The notes: generated from the letters alone by a model not told the origin. DNA of 64,000 nucleotides from Ruegeria sp. HKCCD4315 (GCF_013112245.1 NZ_WVRN01000002.1:558001-622000), one strand, 5' to 3'; shown: positions 41,740 through 50,957, numbered from the stretch's first letter. Program-made: numbers and translations.

Positions 41740-42891
41740 ATGAAACGGGACTACACAGATTTCCTTCCGCAACGCGCGCGAGACGCCGGAGCACGAACTA
41801 ATCTCAACCCCCTTCAGGCACTGGGATGGCAACCCTTTTTCGCCCAACAGATCAGCGTAGACGAGCTAACGGCAACACCTCCCGCTCGCGTCGTAGAAGT
41901 GCATCGCAATGGGCTGCACGTCCTCGGTGACAGTGTTGATGATATACTTCCTCCCAGGCCGGATGTGACTGTCGGTGACTGGTTGATGCTGAAGCCTTCG
42001 TGCCCACAATCCAGTCGGGTTCTTGAGCGCACAAGCTTAATCAAGCGGCGCGCACCTGGCACAGACCGGCAGGAACAACTTATTGCCGCGAACATTGATA
42101 CGGCTTTCATCGTCACGTCTTGTAATCAGGACTTCAAAGTGGCCCGGCTCGAACGCTATGCCGCTCTGGCATTTGAGGCCGGGATCACCCCCGTCATCGT
42201 CGTGACAGAGACGGACCTTGCGACGGACCCGCAAAGCTATACCGACGCGGCCCGCGCTGTGTCTGAGATGATCGAGGTGGTCGCACTCGACGCCCGCGGA
42301 AGTGCTCCCCGAAAGCACCTTTCCTCGTGGTGCAGGTCGGGCAAGACGGTGGCGTTTCTGGGCTCCTCCGGCGTTGGCAAGTCGACGCTGACCAATGCCT
42401 TGCTCGAAAGCCAATCCATCGAGACCCAGGCCATTCGTGAGGACGATGCAAAGGGGCGGCATACAACAAAGAGGCGCGAGCTTCATGCGATGCCCAATGG
42501 TTGTCTGATCCTCGACACCCCCGGCATGCGAGAACTACAGCTCACCGATGCTGCGGACGGGATCAATGACCTTTTTGCCGACATTCAGGAGCTTGCCGCA
42601 GGTTGTCGCTTTAACGACTGCCAGCACGAGACCGAGCCGGGATGCGCTGTATTGAAGGCCGTTGAACAAGGTACCCTCGATGCTGTTCGGCTAGGGAGAT
42701 GGCGTAAACTCTTGGCCGAAGATGCCTTCAACTCGGCCAGCCTTGCGGAACGCAGGTCGCGGGACAAGGCGTTCGGGAAGATGGTTCGCGGCGTCAAGAA
42801 ACACAGAGATGTCAGAAGGAAGTGCCGAAGACTGCCGGTCGGTGAAAGAATTGGCCGAGACACACATTGCCAGCGTTCGAAGCAAGATTGA
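41740..42891 (+). CDS. rsgA: Ribosome biogenesis GTPase RsgA
   Basis: 383-residue circularly permuted GTPase that checks 30S subunit maturation. An N-terminal OB-fold is followed by G-motifs in permuted order: G4-like VVTETDL, G1 GSSGVGKST at 208-216, G2-region GRHTTKRRELH, G3 DTPGMREL. The C-terminal zinc knuckle is CRFNDCQHETEPGC. The end is odd: after the normal tail GKMVRGVKKHRDVRRK the frame runs on for about 20 residues through DNA that, in another frame, encodes a MerR C-terminus, so the original stop has probably been lost. The core looks functional. Confidence 0.88.
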   Translation: MKRDYTDFLPQRARDAGARTNLNPLQALGWQPFFAQQISVDELTATPPARVVEVHRNGLHVLGDSVDDILPPRPDVTVGDWLMLKPSCPQSSRVLERTSLIKRRAPGTDRQEQLIAANIDTAFIVTSCNQDFKVARLERYAALAFEAGITPVIVVTETDLATDPQSYTDAARAVSEMIEVVALDARGSAPRKHLSSWCRSGKTVAFLGSSGVGKSTLTNALLESQSIETQAIREDDAKGRHTTKRRELHAMPNGCLILDTPGMRELQLTDAADGINDLFADIQELAAGCRFNDCQHETEPGCAVLKAVEQGTLDAVRLGRWRKLLAEDAFNSASLAERRSRDKAFGKMVRGVKKHRDVRRKCRRLPVGERIGRDTHCQRSKQD

Positions 42892-43000
42892 TGAGCTCAG
42901 ACGTCTGGAGCGTGCCTTGAGTGAGCTTACCGCCAATTGTGATAGTGGTAACGTGCACTGCCCGATGCTGCAAAGACTGAAAATGATGGATGATATCTGA
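42815..43000 (+). pseudogene. 3' fragment of a MerR-family regulator
   Basis: In a frame different from rsgA and overlapping its last 25 codons, about 60 residues read SAEDCRSVKELAETHIASVR, SKIDELRRLERALSELTANC and GNVHCPMLQRL. This is the C-terminal coiled-coil and Cys-containing end of MerR-type metal regulators. The DNA-binding domain is missing, so it is a remnant joined to the 3' end of rsgA by a deletion. Confidence 0.68.
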
Positions 43001-43103
43001 CTCTGGCCACCGGGCGGAAGCTCAGGGTCTGAGATTTGGCCAGATCAGGTCAGACCAAGGTCTGTGGTGCGGCAACAGATTGTAGTTCATAGTCGATTTC
43101 ACG

Positions 43104-44507
43104 ATGAGAGAGAAAGTAACTGACCTGACGATTGACAATTGGTCGCTGTCGCGAGTCTTTCTTGCAGCCAGCATTTTAGTGATGGGCATTGCTACCGCAA
43201 TCGTCGGGGTCTGGGTGTCAAATCAAATCCAGAACGCAGTCGTGCAAAACTCCGCCAACTCTGCCGCGCTATATATGGAAAGCGTAGTATCCCCACTCAG
43301 TCAGGAATTGGCACATGGCGACCGCCTCTCAGACCAAGCGAGCCTGGCGTTGGACGAGATTTTCATGACCCAGCCAATGCGTGACCGTATCGTTTCCTAC
43401 AAATTCTGGAAGCAAGGCGGTGTGATTGCGCATGCCTCGGATACAGACATCATTGGAAACCGTTTCAATCCAACGGATGATCTAAGGCGGGCGTGGAACG
43501 GTGACATCTCCGGCTCTTTCGAAGAGCTTGATCATGCCGAGAGCGCGGCCGAAGCAGCATTGGGGATACCACTACTTGAAGTTTACAGCCCCATCCGCGA
43601 ACTCTGGTCCGGCGAAATCATCGCAGTTGCGGAGTTCTATGAACGAGCTGATCAGCTTGAGTTGGACTTAGCCAAGGCCAGACGAACAAGCTGGTTGGTC
43701 GTCGGTTCCGCATTTCTGGCAAGTACTATTGTTCTGTATTCCATCGTCGCAATTGGTGACAAAACAATTCGACGACAGGGGACTCTGCTTAAACAGCGCC
43801 TGACAGAAAGTGAAAGGATGGCTGAGCAAAATGCCCAGCTGCGGTTGCGTGTGGTCGAGGCGTCAGAGAGATATGCCACGCAAACAGATCGGTTCCTCAA
43901 GAACCTTGGAGCTGAGCTACATGATGGCCCTGCGCAATACCTGTCGCTCGCCGCCCTTAGACTGGAGGCGGCGTTTTCCAAAGATTCGGAAAGGCCTAAA
44001 GAGGCGGAGGAAATTCAGCAGTCTTTGCAAAAATCGCTGGCTGAAATTCGTGCTGTATCGCGAGGGCTGTCCGCCCCGGACATCGACAGCCTGTCACTCG
44101 TCGATGTTGTGAAGAGAGCCGTAGAGGATCACTCCGAACACAGCCCATTGCGTCCGGATATTTCATTCCTGGGTAGCCAGGCCCCAGAGCTGTCATTGTC
44201 CGACAAGCTGTGCGTTTTTCGTTTCCTTCAGGAGACGCTTTCCAATGCCGCGAGATATGCTCCAGCTTCCAAATGCACTGTTATCTCTGAGGTGCAGAGC
44301 GACTGCATAGTTGTGAAGGTCAAAGACGACGGACCTGGATTTGACAGGTCAGAAGAAACCGCGTTGCGAGACGATGGTGGCCAGGGGCTTATGGGCTTGC
44401 GAGATCGGGTCGAGAGTATTGGTGGCAGGTTCGAAGTCGCATCGATACCGGGCGAAGGCACCACCATTGCTATGACACTCTTTCCCAGAAAGTTAGGCGC
44501 ATCATGA
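43104..44507 (+). CDS. Sensor histidine kinase, NarX/HPK7 type
   Basis: 467 residues. A membrane helix at about 17-40, an extracytoplasmic sensor domain to about 190, a second helix at about 197-217, then a HisKA_3 dimerisation domain with the phospho-acceptor His273 in GAELHDGPAQYLSLAALRLE. The HATPase part has the N-box LSNAARYAP, G1 VKDDGPGFD and G2 GGQGLMGLRDRVESIGGRF with GEGTTIAMT. It pairs with the response regulator that overlaps its stop by four bases. The signal is unknown. Confidence 0.9.
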   Translation: MREKVTDLTIDNWSLSRVFLAASILVMGIATAIVGVWVSNQIQNAVVQNSANSAALYMESVVSPLSQELAHGDRLSDQASLALDEIFMTQPMRDRIVSYKFWKQGGVIAHASDTDIIGNRFNPTDDLRRAWNGDISGSFEELDHAESAAEAALGIPLLEVYSPIRELWSGEIIAVAEFYERADQLELDLAKARRTSWLVVGSAFLASTIVLYSIVAIGDKTIRRQGTLLKQRLTESERMAEQNAQLRLRVVEASERYATQTDRFLKNLGAELHDGPAQYLSLAALRLEAAFSKDSERPKEAEEIQQSLQKSLAEIRAVSRGLSAPDIDSLSLVDVVKRAVEDHSEHSPLRPDISFLGSQAPELSLSDKLCVFRFLQETLSNAARYAPASKCTVISEVQSDCIVVKVKDDGPGFDRSEETALRDDGGQGLMGLRDRVESIGGRFEVASIPGEGTTIAMTLFPRKLGAS

Positions 44508-45151
44508 CTACATCTGTCGTAATAGCTGATGATCACCCGATATTCAGGGATGGTTTGCAACGAACGTTGGATGAAGCTGACGGTTTCGAAGTTTTGGCCG
44601 CTGGGTCCAACGCTGAAGAGGCAGTGTCGCTGGTCGGCACGCATCAGCCGGACATAGCTATTCTTGACCTCTCTATGCCTGGTGGCGGGATAAGCGCGAC
44701 ACGTAAAATTGCGGCAATGGAAAATCCACCCGTCGTTGCAATCTTGACGGTCTCAGAGAACAGCAGCGATGTCGCGGACGCATTGGAGGCGGGCGCGATT
44801 GGGTACATTGTGAAGGGAGTAACCGCGAGCGAACTAACCGCTTCCTTACGCAGCATCGCCGCAGGTGAAGGGTTCGTTTCTCCGGGTTTGGCCTCGCGGG
44901 TATTGCTTCAAATCAACGCTGACAGTGGCATGTCTGTTAACAGCAGCATTCTCGATGACCTTACACATCGTGAGGAAGAAATACTTCGACGCGTGGCCAA
45001 AGGACTGAGCAATCGTGAAATCGCTGACGAGTTAGACCTTCAGGAAAAGACCGTGAAGCACTACATGACGGCAATCCTGTCCAAGCTTCATGCGCGAAAT
45101 CGGGTAGAGGCTGCAATCATCGCCCATGATGTATGGAACAAAGCAGAATAA
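44504..45151 (+). CDS. NarL/FixJ-family response regulator
   Basis: 215 residues. Receiver domain with acidic pair Asp9-Asp10 (VIADDHPIFRDG), phosphorylation site Asp55 (IAILDLSMPGG) and the conserved Lys in GYIVKGVTASEL. The C-terminal LuxR-type helix-turn-helix reads LTHREEEILRRVAKGLSNRE, IADELDLQEKTVKHYMTAIL. Translationally coupled to the upstream kinase. The convergent Asp/Arg-repeat protein gene next door is a candidate target only by position. Confidence 0.92.
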   Translation: MTTSVVIADDHPIFRDGLQRTLDEADGFEVLAAGSNAEEAVSLVGTHQPDIAILDLSMPGGGISATRKIAAMENPPVVAILTVSENSSDVADALEAGAIGYIVKGVTASELTASLRSIAAGEGFVSPGLASRVLLQINADSGMSVNSSILDDLTHREEEILRRVAKGLSNREIADELDLQEKTVKHYMTAILSKLHARNRVEAAIIAHDVWNKAE

Positions 45152-45172
45152 CTTCTTTTTCTTTCAAGAAGA

Positions 45173-45200
45173 TGGCGGCCCTCACCAAGAGAAGCCGCCA
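45173..45200. terminator. Hairpin between convergent genes
   Basis: TGGCGGC (45173-45179) pairs with GCCGCCA (45194-45200) around a 14-base loop, 21 bp after the response-regulator stop and 25 bp before the end of the convergent gene. No long T-run on either side, so a weak bidirectional terminator is the best guess. Confidence 0.45.
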
Positions 45201-45225
45201 ACGAATCTTCGACTGGAGTTGCTGT

Positions 45226-46050
45226 TCAGTTAGCAACCGCCTGTAGCCTCCGGCGATCAGATGCCGTTGCGTTTCTCTCAACAACAGTCCGGTTGTACGG
45301 GTCTTTCAACTCGTAGCGCCCGAACTCGATCTCTTCCTTCCAACCATTGGCATAGTTAACTTCGATGTTGTTGCCTTGGATTTCCACTTTCGTGGGCCGA
45401 CTTCCGGCAGTGCCGCCTTGCCCAGAGGAACGCACGCTGTCGATTGAGATACCATTCGCCAAAGACCGAAGCCTAGAGACGTCAGCGCCAGTCGCGGGGC
45501 GCTCCTCAACAGTTCGGTTCTGAGCATTCTTTCTCTCATACCGACCGTTTTCGATCTCTTCCTTGGTTCCGTCGGCGTAACGCACTTCAATGCCGTTAGC
45601 GCTTGTTTCGACCTTCGTTATCCCCGCCGAACCCGACGGTTTGCCCCCTGCTTGAGACCGATCCTTCTTTCCGCTACCTTCATTGGAACGTTTGGAGTCA
45701 TCATCGTCATCATCATCATCGTCGTCGCGACCACTTTTTCCTGACCCCGAATTGTCATCACGGTCATCATCTCTGTCGTCGTCGCGATCATCATCTCTAT
45801 CGTCATCACGATCATCATCCCGGTCATCGTCTCGGCCGCTGCTACCGGACCCTGAGTTGTCGTCTCGGTCATCATCTCTGTCGCCGCGACCATCCCCGTC
45901 GCTTCCCCTGCCGCTTTTGGCAAAGGCATATGACGGTTCAAAGTGTAGGCGACCATCGGCATCAAACGCTGGCACATAAGGCGTCGCCGCAATCAACGAA
46001 GCCAACGCCGCTGTACTAAGAAGTTGACCCAGCTTTCTTTGAATTTTCAT
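45226..46050 (-). CDS. Secreted Asp/Arg-repeat protein with duplicated C-terminal domain
   Basis: 274 residues. The signal peptide is MKIQRKLGQLLSTAALASLI, ending before AATPYVPA. The start ATG at 46050 follows GGAGGCGAAA; the longer frame uses a TTG and is rejected. Residues about 50-130 are low complexity: RDDD/DRDD units repeated eight or more times, Ser/Gly spacers and a run of ten Asp. The rest is a tandem of two similar 50-residue units: VETSANGIEVRYADGTKEEI with ENGRYERKNAQNRTVEERPA, and VEIQGNNIEVNYANGWKEEI with EFGRYELKDPYNRTVVERNA. The acidic tract suggests calcium or cation binding. No named family recognised. Confidence 0.74.
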   Translation of the reverse strand: MKIQRKLGQLLSTAALASLIAATPYVPAFDADGRLHFEPSYAFAKSGRGSDGDGRGDRDDDRDDNSGSGSSGRDDDRDDDRDDDRDDDRDDDRDDDRDDNSGSGKSGRDDDDDDDDDDSKRSNEGSGKKDRSQAGGKPSGSAGITKVETSANGIEVRYADGTKEEIENGRYERKNAQNRTVEERPATGADVSRLRSLANGISIDSVRSSGQGGTAGSRPTKVEIQGNNIEVNYANGWKEEIEFGRYELKDPYNRTVVERNATASDRRRLQAVAN

Positions 46051-46208
46051 TTTCGCCTCCAATTCTGATCATCACGCTTCGTGACATTGAAGACAGGTTA
46101 CTTCTGGTTCGGCTTTCCCACATCGGGCTTAGGTCTGACGAATTTCAAGCCGAACGTCTTAGTCTGATCAGTCAATCCTAGAGAGTTTCGCTGAGCCATT
46201 TGATCAGT

Positions 46209-47090
46209 TCAGTGGGAACTAACCCCGTCACCCTTCAACTCGTCATCAGGTTCGAGGTGAATGACAAAGACCGAACCCGGATACAAACGATCCAATTCTT
46301 CCTCGATGTCATTGCATATATCGTGCGCTGCACTGACTGGCATGGTGCCGTCCACAACAAGGTGAAACTCCACGAAGATGACATTTGCGGATCTGCGCCC
46401 TTTGAGGTCGTGGTACTCTAAGGCGGCGCCGAGATTTGCTTCGATTGCGTTGGAAACAGTCTGCAAGTCATGGTCCGAAAGTGTCACATCCATCAGGCCA
46501 TCGACGGACGACCGAATAACTTTCCAGCCCTCCCACAAGATGTTCAGCGCAACAAGAATTGCCAGGATCGGGTCGAGGATCAACCAGCCGGTGGCAAGCG
46601 CCAGTATCAGACCTGCGATGACACCAACTGAGGTCATGACATCTGTGAAAATGTGCCGGGCGCTTGCCTCTAATGCAGGCGAACCCTCGTGCCTGCCGGT
46701 TTTGAGCAATAGGTAGGCCCATGCGCCATTGACGCCCGTTGCAATGACATTGACGGCGATTCCAAGAACTGGCGCGTCCTCAAGATGCGGGTTTGGGAGC
46801 GCCATCACAGCTTCTCTGATGATCAAGATCGCCGCCAGCACAATCAGTACGCCCTCAGCGACGGCGGAAAGATACTCAGCTTTTTTGTGACCAAAGGGGT
46901 GGTTTTCGTCAGGGGGTATGTTGGCAATCCGAACCGCAAAATACGCCAGCAGTGCCGCAACAACATTTACGGTAGATTCCATCGCGTCCGACAATAGCGC
47001 CACCGAGCCTGTCAGCCACCAAGCCAACAGTTTTAGGGCCAGTACCGCAATGGATATCGGAATGGACCAAAGAGCGATTTTTTGTGTCAT
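46209..47090 (-). CDS. Cation diffusion facilitator (CDF) family metal transporter
   Basis: 293 residues, six membrane helices followed by a cytoplasmic ferredoxin-like domain (from about 205). Metal-site signatures: ALLSDAMESTVNVVAALLAY in helix 2, HPFGHKKAEYLSAVAEGVLI between helices 2 and 3, and ASARHIFTDVMTSVGVIAGL in helix 5, giving the His/Asp site of proton-coupled Zn/Fe/Mn exporters. The Glu/Asn variant in helix 2 is common in one alphaproteobacterial subgroup. The ATG at 47090 is preferred over an in-frame TTG seven codons upstream. Metal specificity unknown. Confidence 0.87.
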   Translation of the reverse strand: MTQKIALWSIPISIAVLALKLLAWWLTGSVALLSDAMESTVNVVAALLAYFAVRIANIPPDENHPFGHKKAEYLSAVAEGVLIVLAAILIIREAVMALPNPHLEDAPVLGIAVNVIATGVNGAWAYLLLKTGRHEGSPALEASARHIFTDVMTSVGVIAGLILALATGWLILDPILAILVALNILWEGWKVIRSSVDGLMDVTLSDHDLQTVSNAIEANLGAALEYHDLKGRRSANVIFVEFHLVVDGTMPVSAAHDICNDIEEELDRLYPGSVFVIHLEPDDELKGDGVSSH

Positions 47091-47255
47091 TTGGCCGCGA
47101 CCCTCAGTCAATCATGAACAGAAACTCGGGGGATTGGTGAGCTCCGATGTTAAAAACGTAAAACAGGTGTTTGGTGAAAAGGGAATAGGCCTCACAGCTT
47201 CCAACTGGCGATCGGCAACAGCATCTGGTCCCCGCAGCATGGCACCAAACGACTG

Positions 47256-48164
47256 TTACTCGGATGGAAACCCCGTTGACGAAACAGGAACAGCTTTGAG
47301 ATAGGCAGCAATCGCCAGACGATCCTCATCCGTGAGACGCGATGTGTTTTCGATGACGTCCACCATCTCACCACCTGCGCTGTCATAATCCGGCGTGAAA
47401 CCGGATTTCAGGTACTCGGCGATGTCAGCCTCGGACCAATCAAGCTGGTCTGAGGTGAGGCCTGGGATTCGACCTTTCCCGTTTGGATTTGGTGCACCTG
47501 TCAGCCAAAGGTCTCGTTTCAGACCACCTAAGCCATTTCGCGGCGTGTGGCATTCGGCGCAGTGACCCAACGCCTCCACCAGATACCGGCCTTGCCTTTG
47601 TTGGTTGGTCAGATCACCTTCGACTACCCAGCCTGGCGACATGAACAAAAGCTTCCATCCCCCCAGTCCGCGTCGAATGTTGAAGGGAAAGTGAACCTCA
47701 TGCGGAACGCTTGCAGTTGTGGCTGGTGGCAGAGTGCTGAGGAATGCGTGAAGCGAAACGATGTCATCCGCTGACATGTTGGCGTAAGATGTGTAGGGAA
47801 ACGCTGGAAAATAGTGCTGCCCTTCGGCTCCGGTCCCATGGATCAAGGCGTTGGCCAGATCCATGGCTGACCAGGACCCAATACCGACTTGTGGGTGACT
47901 GGAAATGTTGGGGGCGATGAACGTGCCAAACTCCGTCTCAAACCGGCGACCACCGGAGAGCCTAAGCTTTTCTTCACCAACCGCGTCCGGCGCTGAATGA
48001 CAGGATGCGCATCCTGCGGCGTGGAAAACGATTTCACCTCTGGCGAGATCTGGGTTCAAACCGTCAAGTTGAGATCGATCCATTCTTTGTGGTCGGGTCA
48101 GCACCAAACCGGCCAACCCAACCAAAAGTGCAACGAAAGCAGTGAAAAGGAAAAACCGCTTCAC
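47256..48164 (-). CDS. Di-haem cytochrome c
   Basis: 302 residues. An N-terminal signal/anchor (MKRFFLFTAFVALLVGLAGL) is followed by two class I c-haem sites: CASCH (about 52-56) and CAECH (about 203-207). Candidate distal Met ligands lie in the loops between (SYANMSADD, GGEMVDV). This is the layout of di-haem electron carriers paired with periplasmic dehydrogenases. It is followed upstream on the same strand, 13 bp away, by the cytochrome c'-like gene, so they are probably co-transcribed. No dehydrogenase is nearby. Confidence 0.85.
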   Translation of the reverse strand: MKRFFLFTAFVALLVGLAGLVLTRPQRMDRSQLDGLNPDLARGEIVFHAAGCASCHSAPDAVGEEKLRLSGGRRFETEFGTFIAPNISSHPQVGIGSWSAMDLANALIHGTGAEGQHYFPAFPYTSYANMSADDIVSLHAFLSTLPPATTASVPHEVHFPFNIRRGLGGWKLLFMSPGWVVEGDLTNQQRQGRYLVEALGHCAECHTPRNGLGGLKRDLWLTGAPNPNGKGRIPGLTSDQLDWSEADIAEYLKSGFTPDYDSAGGEMVDVIENTSRLTDEDRLAIAAYLKAVPVSSTGFPSE

Positions 48165-48177
48165 AGCTTTCTACCAT

Positions 48178-48645
48178 TTAGTCTTTCGGTGCTCTGTACG
48201 CTTTGTGACATGCCGAACAGCTTCCACCCAGATCGCCCATAGCCGCTTTCAGGGCATCAACATCTTGGCCAGCCGCAGCCTGCATCGCAACAGCGGCGTC
48301 TGCCATGGCCTGCCCTTTCGCACCAACGTCAGGGAAGTTTTCCCAGATCGCAGGTAGCGCTCGGGAGGACGGATCGGAAACATTGTCAGATCCCTTTGGC
48401 CACATTGCGGATTGGTCGATCTGCGTTAGTACAACAAGGTTGTTTGCAGCCCGTGTTGCGGCCTCGGCGTCATAATCCACCTCGCCTTTGGCCATGCCGC
48501 CAAGCGTACCAAGATTGAAGGCATAGAGCTGCATGATTGAGGTTCGAGCTTTCACAGCCGGGTTTTCACTTTCGTGGGCGATGGCTGTGCCAATTGCGGT
48601 CAATGACAAAAGACCCGCTGCGAAGATTGAGAACTGCTTCATCAT
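48178..48645 (-). CDS. Cytochrome c' (class II c-type cytochrome)
   Basis: 155 residues. Signal peptide (MMKQFSIFAAGLLSLTAIGT then AIAHE), a four-helix-bundle pattern, and one c-haem site near the C-terminus (GGSCSACHKAYRAPKD), the hallmark of cytochrome c'. Such proteins bind NO or act as electron carriers. The ATG at 48645 follows AGGGAG. Divergent from the LysR-type gene across 86 bp and probably controlled by it. Confidence 0.86.
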   Translation of the reverse strand: MMKQFSIFAAGLLSLTAIGTAIAHESENPAVKARTSIMQLYAFNLGTLGGMAKGEVDYDAEAATRAANNLVVLTQIDQSAMWPKGSDNVSDPSSRALPAIWENFPDVGAKGQAMADAAVAMQAAAGQDVDALKAAMGDLGGSCSACHKAYRAPKD

Positions 48646-48731
48646 GATGTGTCTCCCTGTTCAATGCTCCGAATGTTAGCTTGAACGAATTTTCTTGTAA
48701 TTGTTTGTTATTGGTCGTCACATGTTAATTT

Positions 48732-49577
48732 ATGAACAACGAAAACTGGGATGATATTCGATACGCGCTAGCCGTAAGCAAATACGGTTCGTTGAACGCG
48801 GCGGCGACGGCCATGGGCGTCACGCATGCCACAGTCTTGCGCAGAGTGGCCGCATTCGAAGAGCGCAATGGCTGCCGGATTTTTCAAAAAAGCCCGTCAG
48901 GATACTCCATTCTCCCCGAAGCCAGTGCGATCTTTTCGGCCATGGAAAGCGTCGAAGACGCTGTGCTGTCGGTGGAGCGAGCGGTTGTCGGAGCAAATCG
49001 TTCCCCAACGGGTCACGTGCGCATTACATCGACTGATAGTCTTTGTCAGATTGTTCTCCCTAGAATACTGAACGAAATCTCACGCCTTTACCCAGGTTTG
49101 AACCTGACTCTGCTAAGCCAGAACAGCCACCATGATCTTTCCCGACTGACAGCAGACATTGCTGTGCGCCCTTCGATAAAGCTCGGGGAAGGGCTAATCG
49201 GGGAGCGTGCAGGAACGCTGTCCTTTGGTGTCTTTGACGATGGTTTCCCAAATCGCAAATGGATGAGGCTTGATGGGGCGTTAAGCCGTTCACTTCCTGC
49301 CAAATGGCTGAAGGCGAATGTGAGCGCCGACGAAATGACCAACGGAGCGGACAGTTTTCTGGTGCTACAACAGATGGCTGCGTCGGGAGCTGGTAAAACC
49401 TTTCTGCCGTCATTTTTTGGCGACGTGGATACCCGCCTTAAACGGTCACAGGACGTGAATCCTAAGATCGAGGTTCCGCTGTGGGTCGCAACGTTAGAAG
49501 AAATCTCGCAAACTCCAAGGTTTGCTGTAGTTCAGAAGGCACTAGTCGAACGCATATCGGAAGCGCTGGCTAAGTGA
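48732..49577 (+). CDS. LysR-family transcriptional regulator
   Basis: 281 residues. N-terminal winged helix (YALAVSKYGSLNAAATAMGV, THATVLRRVAAFEERNGCRI) and a LysR substrate-binding domain (VRITSTDSLCQIVLPRILNE and following). It is divergent from the cytochrome c'/di-haem cytochrome pair, the usual position for a LysR regulator of that operon. The effector is unknown. The spacer is short and AT-rich. Confidence 0.85.
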   Translation: MNNENWDDIRYALAVSKYGSLNAAATAMGVTHATVLRRVAAFEERNGCRIFQKSPSGYSILPEASAIFSAMESVEDAVLSVERAVVGANRSPTGHVRITSTDSLCQIVLPRILNEISRLYPGLNLTLLSQNSHHDLSRLTADIAVRPSIKLGEGLIGERAGTLSFGVFDDGFPNRKWMRLDGALSRSLPAKWLKANVSADEMTNGADSFLVLQQMAASGAGKTFLPSFFGDVDTRLKRSQDVNPKIEVPLWVATLEEISQTPRFAVVQKALVERISEALAK

Positions 49578-49982
49578 TATTGTGCAACTGAGATTTTCGA
49601 GTTCTTAAATTTTTGAGTTTCCAAATTTGCAATGCCCAGTCGGAAACGTTCGCATTGGAGCATCCCTCAACTGCGCAGGTGCCCGAAGAAGAAATCGTCA
49701 AACTCTACTACGACTAAGCGCTCGGGGCCGGAAACGGCGCCCTGCCTGACTTTCGCAGCGTTTCAAGTTTCACCTTCGAACCGCCTTGGCAATCGAGACC
49801 CATGCCCCCAAAGGAAAAGTATGTAGCGACAGCCACCGACAATGAGCTGGGACTTGTCGCCTGACCATCAATTAGATGCCCAGTACCGGAAACTCGTGCG
49901 CCGTTTGGCGTCGGACAAATTGGGCTCAATGCAGACACCTAAAAAAGGGATGCTCATTAGCGGGAAGTTAACCACCCAAAGA
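49578..49982. other. Intergenic region, possible gene debris
   Basis: 405 bp between the LysR-type and IclR-type genes. No supportable complete gene. One short frame at about 49640-49720 ends EHPSTAQVPEEEIVKLYYD and could be the tail of a lost gene, but it is too short to name. No hairpin or repeat stood out. Confidence 0.4.
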
Positions 49983-50801
49983 CTAGCTTTGCAGTCTTTC
50001 TGAGATATCCGTCGCTGCCTTGACAACCGATGCCGCCAGAGTTTCGAGCTTACTGTCTGGAAATCTTGTAATTGGTCCCGAGATCGAAACGCCAGCCACA
50101 ACCTTTCCCAAAGAGTCGAATACAGGCGCTGCGATACAACGCATTCCTGGGAAGCGTTCTTCGTCGTCCAACGTCCAGCCCCGATTCCTGGATTTACGGA
50201 GCTCTTCCCGTAACTCCTTTATGTCAGTAATTGAATTTGGTGTCTGACTTACCAGTGTTAGCGGCGTTAAAAGACTCTCTAACTCAGCCTTGTCCATAAA
50301 GGCCATGATGGCTTTACCCACACCGGATGTGTGAAAAAAAGCCGCTGTCCCGTTCTTGAAAGAGGCCCTTATCGGATTATCGGATTCGACTTGGGTAAGG
50401 TAAAGCAATTGCCCACCTTCCTCGATTGCTAGATTTGCAGTCTCTCCAGTTTCTTCGGACAGCACCCTCATCACTGGCGGTGCAACTTCCAGCAAGTTTG
50501 ACCCTTCTTCAAAGGTGCTGCCAATGCGATACGCTTGTGGGCCTATACGCCATTTGCCTTGCTCAACATCATGAATAACCATGCCACGCCGCTGAAGTGT
50601 TGTCAGAAGCCTGTGCGCCGTTGCAGGCGGTATGTGTGTAACCTTTGAAATCTCAGCAAGCGTAGCAGAGCGTGTGTCGGCTATGTAGATCAAGACACGA
50701 ATACCGCGATCAAGTGCCCCAACAGGTGGTGCGCCGATGTTCTCTTCATTCGACTTCCGTCGCGGACGTCCTCGACGATTGGCAGTTTTGTGTTCGTTCA
50801 T
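49983..50801 (-). CDS. IclR-family transcriptional regulator
   Basis: 272 residues. Basic N-terminus (RRGRPRRK), winged helix (VLIYIADTRSATLAEISKVT, HIPPATAHRLLTTLQRRGMV) and the IclR ligand domain (GKAIMAFMDKAELESLLTPL, GVSISGPITRFPD). The ATG at 50801 is preferred to an in-frame TTG at 50816. Divergent from the TRAP-transporter catabolic operon, with a perfect palindrome in between, so it is very probably the local repressor or activator responding to the imported compound. Confidence 0.88.
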   Translation of the reverse strand: MNEHKTANRRGRPRRKSNEENIGAPPVGALDRGIRVLIYIADTRSATLAEISKVTHIPPATAHRLLTTLQRRGMVIHDVEQGKWRIGPQAYRIGSTFEEGSNLLEVAPPVMRVLSEETGETANLAIEEGGQLLYLTQVESDNPIRASFKNGTAAFFHTSGVGKAIMAFMDKAELESLLTPLTLVSQTPNSITDIKELREELRKSRNRGWTLDDEERFPGMRCIAAPVFDSLGKVVAGVSISGPITRFPDSKLETLAASVVKAATDISERLQS

Positions 50802-50930
50802 AATCAGTGAAACCAATACCCTGTTTCTTAGCTTAAGACTCTAGCCCGGCAGTAACAGTAAAAAAATGAAAAATATTAATCAATGTATTTCAGTGGTTTA
50901 GTGGAAATTTATACTGAAAAGAGTAGGTTA

Positions 50931-50957
50931 TTCCAAAATATTTTGAAAATTTTGGAA
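50931..50957. promoter_or_regulatory. Candidate IclR operator (27-bp palindrome)
   Basis: TTCCAAAAT (50931-50939), a 9-base centre, then ATTTTGGAA (50949-50957), a perfect inverted repeat. It lies about 90 bp before the TRAP binding-protein gene and 130 bp from the IclR gene. IclR proteins typically bind AT-rich palindromes of this size. Confidence 0.58.

Noticed and set aside
45690..45910. Possible CRISPR-like or satellite repeat array
   Set aside because: The short periodic units are Asp/Arg codons inside one secreted-protein gene; there are no unique spacers and no cas genes.
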